Below, one piece after another: positions 60,161 to 64,000 of a stretch of 64,000 nt of DNA. This DNA is from Chiridota heheva. Lineage: Eukaryota > Echinodermata > Holothuroidea > Apodida > Chiridotidae. The stretch spans positions 124,001 through 188,000 of the forward strand of contig JAIGNY010001194.1 of assembly GCA_020152595.1 (NCBI GenBank), read 5' to 3'. The notes beneath the pieces were generated by a model, which made no database searches, was not told the DNA's origin, and worked only from the letters and a program-made list of their open reading frames with translations. How positions within the stretch are numbered: the first letter of the stretch is position 1; each line of letters opens with the position of its first letter. The translations under genes were made by a program, and so were the position numbers.

Positions 60161-61117
60161 CTGTGTGAGTGAAACAAAGGAGGCTAATTTGCATATGAAA
60201 AACAAAACGAGCAACCCCAAACAAATGTTGCTTTACATACATAAGTGTTAGTGATTTTCATGAGGGTGTAGTTGATGTCTTCGTTATCAATGTTACCAAC
60301 ATAACTTGGGGTGTTTATGAACCCTCACCCACATACTACTCATGAATGACAATATGACAATATGTAAAAATGAGGTAATGCAATTGAATGAGTTATGATG
60401 TACTCATGTGCTTTAAAAGAATAAACATGTTAAACAGGTAAATTTGGATGAATTCAATGTCTGAAAACATCTCTTAATCCATTTTAGGCGTAACAGAAAA
60501 GCTACGGCTTAAAAAAAAAAAAGTTATAAGAAAAAAAAATTGTTTTTGTATTGTGTCAGTCTTTTCAAGACATTTTAAAGAATGATGACAAATTTAAACT
60601 TCAATTTTAGGATGTATGGTAAAGGAATTGGTAGTTATAGAAAAGATCCAAACATGCCAAAATTCATAACCTTGTATTCAATACAGTACCTTAAAATAAT
60701 AATATTAATAATAAAATACTTTAAAACAGCGCATTATACCAGCAGTCTCAATGTGTATTACAAATTAAATAACAAAAGCGAAATGGTACCATTGCACAAG
60801 AGCTACAAAATTATAGTAATATGGCTGAGCAAGGATTGCATCAATTCATATATTATCATTTGCATGGCTAAGAAAGCAGCACAGATGTTAATACTGTACA
60901 TCATATGTTAGTATCATTAATGAAATAATACAAAAAATTACACAGATCTTTTTTCCACTCAAGGCCATCCAATGAAAAAATACATTAAAACTACTGAACC
61001 TATAAATCATTGCTACAGGCTCTACTAGTTTGTCTCCTGTAACATGACTTGTCTGAAGCAAGTAGTGGCTGGATTTGGATCAACTTTATATGTATAGCAG
61101 ACCCGATATGCTCATAC

Positions 61118-61620
61118 TCAGGGGTTGAATTTACCACTGTTCCGAGAACAGTGCTTTTTAAGCAGGAACAAGTGAATTTTCAAACATCAGTGTTCCGGTG
61201 GAACAGTGTTCTTTCCACAAGCGTTTGGCATGAATGATCGATAACTTTGATTTCTGCTTAAAAAAAAAAAAAAAATGTTGTCAAAACAAAGATTACCAAC
61301 AAAATAATTTCTTCCAGTTTAGAACAATGTATTTCCTACCTTGCCTAAAATTGCTGATACAATTAATCATGAATACATATATGTAAGACTGCTTCACGTG
61401 TATGACTTTCTGCAACGGGATGCTACATCATGTAAACACTTATAACAGACATACATTATTTGCACATATTAACCAATCAAGTATTTGTAAATTATAAAGA
61501 AAGAAATTTGTCCTGTTATCACAAAAAAGTTGGAACAGTGAAATCTGATCCAGAACAGTATTATTTGAGAAAGTACTGTTTCGTAGAACAGTAGAGAAAC
61601 TTTTCAATTTTGACCCCTGA
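61118..61620. mobile_element. TIR element with TCAGGGGTTGAA ends
   Basis: TCAGGGGTTGAATTTACC at the left and AATTTTGACCCCTGA at the right are inverted, 503 bp. Subterminal CTGTTC...GAACAG blocks on both sides pair as well. No coding sequence. Confidence 0.78.
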
Positions 61621-61639
61621 TGTTGCATAATCTCATTCA

Positions 61640-62065
61640 TTTGACAAAAATAAAAATATTACAAACTAGCATAATCTCATTCAATCTTTGGATTTGACAA
61701 AAATAAAAAATATTACAAACTAGCATAATCTCATTCAATCTTTGGATTTGACAAAAATAGAAAATATTACAAACTAGCATTGTTTCATTCAATCTTTGAA
61801 TTTGACAAAAATAGAAAATATTACAAATTTCCAACATTTATATTCAATCTTTGGATTTGACAAAAATAGAAAATATTACAAACTAGTAAACATTCTACCC
61901 TAAAACATAACTAAAAAATAATATATTACAATCTAGCATAATCTCATGCAATCTTTGGAATTGACCAAAATAAACAATATTACAAACTAGCATAATCTCA
62001 TTCAATTTTTGGAATTGAATTTTTGTTTAAATATTACAAACAAGCATCATCTAATTCAATCTTTA
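61640..62065. repeat. 54-bp tandem array
   Basis: Seven or so units of GACAAAAATAGAAAATATTA, CAAACTAGCATAATCTCATT, CAATCTTTGGATTT, with ATTACAAACT at 61658, 61712, 61766, 61820 and 61875. 54 is a multiple of three, so the minus strand shows an 18-residue repeat (NIFYFCQIQRLNEIMLVC). It is unlikely to be a protein. Confidence 0.9.
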
Positions 62066-62697
62066 GAACTGAAATTTCAACTTTCATTCAATTTGCATGA
62101 GTATGAAAGAACAACGGCAATCTCCTCATTTCTTTTGTGCGTCATGATGAGTGCAGGTGCTGGAGGCTTGAAGCTGCTGCATCTTTACTGCATTTGCAGA
62201 CAACTTTGTTTGCATACTTTTTTTATATTAATGTAATATTAATTTTTAATATTAATGCTTGAATATGAAATTTAAAAAAATACTATGAGCCAGAAAACAA
62301 TATGCAGTATATGAAATTACGTTAACAGTATCTCACTGCAAAGTTGTGACAAATTTTGACTTTGTGATTAATGATAAAAGGACTGGTTAGCAGAAGAACT
62401 TCAATTTAACTCTGCAGAATCATTAAGGGGTTGTTTCCACTTATATTTTCCTGTTCGAAATGACTGTAATTTTTTCAAGTAATCCAATTTCCTTTATTTC
62501 TCTTGTCAAAACCTTTGATTACTATGTAGAAACATTACCACATGCACTTCGTTTCCTTTAACTTTTACAGGCCGAGTTAGAAAATGAAATTAAAGCTCCT
62601 GAATATTCAGATCTACTTTAATATGAGATAAAAACCCTTCATCAACCTAAGAGTGTTTTCCTGTAAATCCTTGATGATGCTGATACAGTGTGGTTAT

Positions 62698-63870
62698 TTT
62701 GTTTGTTTGTTTGATGAGGGCTTAATAGCACCACAGCAGCGAGGGTCAAATTGTGCCTGAGAGGTTAGATCATTCCAGAGGTATGAAGAAAAGAAAAATA
62801 GAAGTCCGAGAGAAGTATGGGGACTAATAGCCAGGAAGCTAAGTAGGCAGAGGGGGGTGAGAAAGGAGAACTAAATATGGTTGTAGAGGGAGGCATGATG
62901 AAGGAAGGAGATAATTTTATCCAGGAGGTTTTTCTAGAAGACCTCAGCTATGGAGTTGTGAGGGGTGAGGGAAGCTCTGGGAAGGTTGTACAGGGGGCAG
63001 GCAAGGAGAATGTGGTGGACTGTGAGGGGGCAACAGCAATTGTTGCAGAGGGAAGGGGGTAGCCAGTAAGGAGGTGGGATTGAGTGAGGTGGGTGTGACC
63101 TATTCTAACCTAAAGTAGGTAATGTGGAACGTTGTTGACACAAGAGAGATTGTGAATGGTGGGTTTGGTCAGAATGGTGGTCTGGATGTCGTGGAGTTTG
63201 TTGTCAATTTGGGAGTCCCATAAGGTTTGCCAGTGGTCACAAACAAGGGAATCAATAAGCGGTTTGATGTCAGAAAGGGTTCTGGGAAAGGGAGTAGGTT
63301 GATGGCAAGCTTAGTGGCTGAATCAGCCCTTTCATTGCTGGAGGTGGCAACATGGCTGGGTATCCAGAAGAAAAGAGTACTTTTCCTGCAAGGGTGGAGG
63401 GGTGGGGGGAGGGCGAAAGGAGTTTTCGGAGGAGGTGGAACGTGAGGTTATCCCACCTACAATTGAGTAAAGAAGGACAGATTTGGAGTCTGAGAAGATG
63501 GCAAAGTGGCTGAGCGGGGACTACTCAATATAGTTGAGGGCAAGTAGGATGGCCTTGGCCTCGGCCGAAAAGATGGACGAGTGGTTGGGAAGCCTGCTAC
63601 TGAGGGTGATATTTTGGATGACAGCAGCAGCTGCTGTCTTGTTGCCTTCCTTGGAGCCATCGATATAGATGGAGGTGTAATTCAGAGTTGGTCTTTGATT
63701 TGATTGTGAAGGTTGATGAATAGGTTGGGGTGGGTTTGGGTTTTGTGATAAGTGAAGAGGCAGAGGTGGATAAAAGGGAGGGGGTGGCCCAGGGAGGAAA
63801 AGTGGAGCCAAGAGAAGGTGCTAAGAGTGGCGGGGTTGATGCCGAAATGGTGGAGGTCAGGTTATTTTGT
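62698..63870 (-). mobile_element. Longest RNase H LINE fragment
   Basis: On the minus strand, from about 63870 down, all four RNase H motifs appear: YIDGSKEG, SAEAKAILLAL, FSDSKSVLLYS and FFWIPSHV with NERAD. A C-terminal domain ending CNNCCCPLTVHHILLACP, a UTR and a (CAAA)n tail at 62698 follow. Several frameshifts break it. It is 5-prime truncated before the reverse transcriptase. Copies at 6.2, 6.5, 10.4, 44.7 and 50.8 kb share the same 3-prime end. Confidence 0.85.
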
Positions 63871-64000
63871 ATAATGATAAACACACATATTACCATATTC
63901 CCTACAAACTCTTTATTTCTACTCTTGTGTACAGTTTCCCACAGCACTTATAAGGAACAATATCTACACATTAACCCCATTCCACAATCCTCAAAATACT

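Noticed and set aside
61637-61837. Minus-strand repeat protein with an 18-residue unit
   Set aside because: It exists only because the 54-bp array is a multiple of three; it has no flanking gene structure.

Overview
This is AT-rich animal nuclear DNA. It has split genes with GT/AG introns, non-LTR retrotransposons, tRNA-derived SINEs and many short inverted-repeat elements. By eye it looks like a marine invertebrate genome. I cannot name the species.

One host gene runs through the whole window on the minus strand. It is the coiled-coil half of a CLIP-170 (CLIP1, CAP-Gly linker protein) orthologue, cut into 23 small exons between 60160 and 581, about 3.3 kb of coding sequence. The identification rests on short matches in the same order as vertebrate CLIP-170 (recalled, not searched): EEEKRKTEDYQFRLEE at 58305/54982, SGSSSEQLSKMNDELRVKDR at 43396-43484, an EER-LN-QL stretch at 15944-16064, and the ITDLRADS region at 1344-1533. 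The CAP-Gly domains should lie above 64000. The C-terminal zinc knuckles should lie below position 1.

Three features of the gene stand out. Exons at 21322, 19429 and 17920 are a tandem duplication: 231 bp each (one is 230), phase 2-2, 77 residues = exactly 11 heptads. A small exon at 5693-5748 has a second copy at 5450-5497 that keeps its splice acceptor but has lost its donor. The reading frame needs one extra base at five separate places.

The introns are full of mobile DNA. Foldback family A has eight copies and family B has about six. There are fragments of an RNase H-bearing LINE, all pointing the same way as the host gene, and other LINE tails, two SINEs, a THAP-domain remnant, a piggyBac remnant, several miniature TIR elements and at least nine tandem arrays. 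Some arrays were built from pieces of LINE coding sequence.

From 7207 to 15341, inside the largest intron, sits an 8.1-kb block with 46-bp perfect terminal inverted repeats. Its composition is quite different (GC- and CpG-rich). I see no transposase in it. It holds degenerate higher-order repeats, a satellite whose units contain the small hairpin CGCCCG-TAA-CGGGCG, and a later LINE insertion with a 7-bp target duplication. It is the strongest candidate here for something undescribed.
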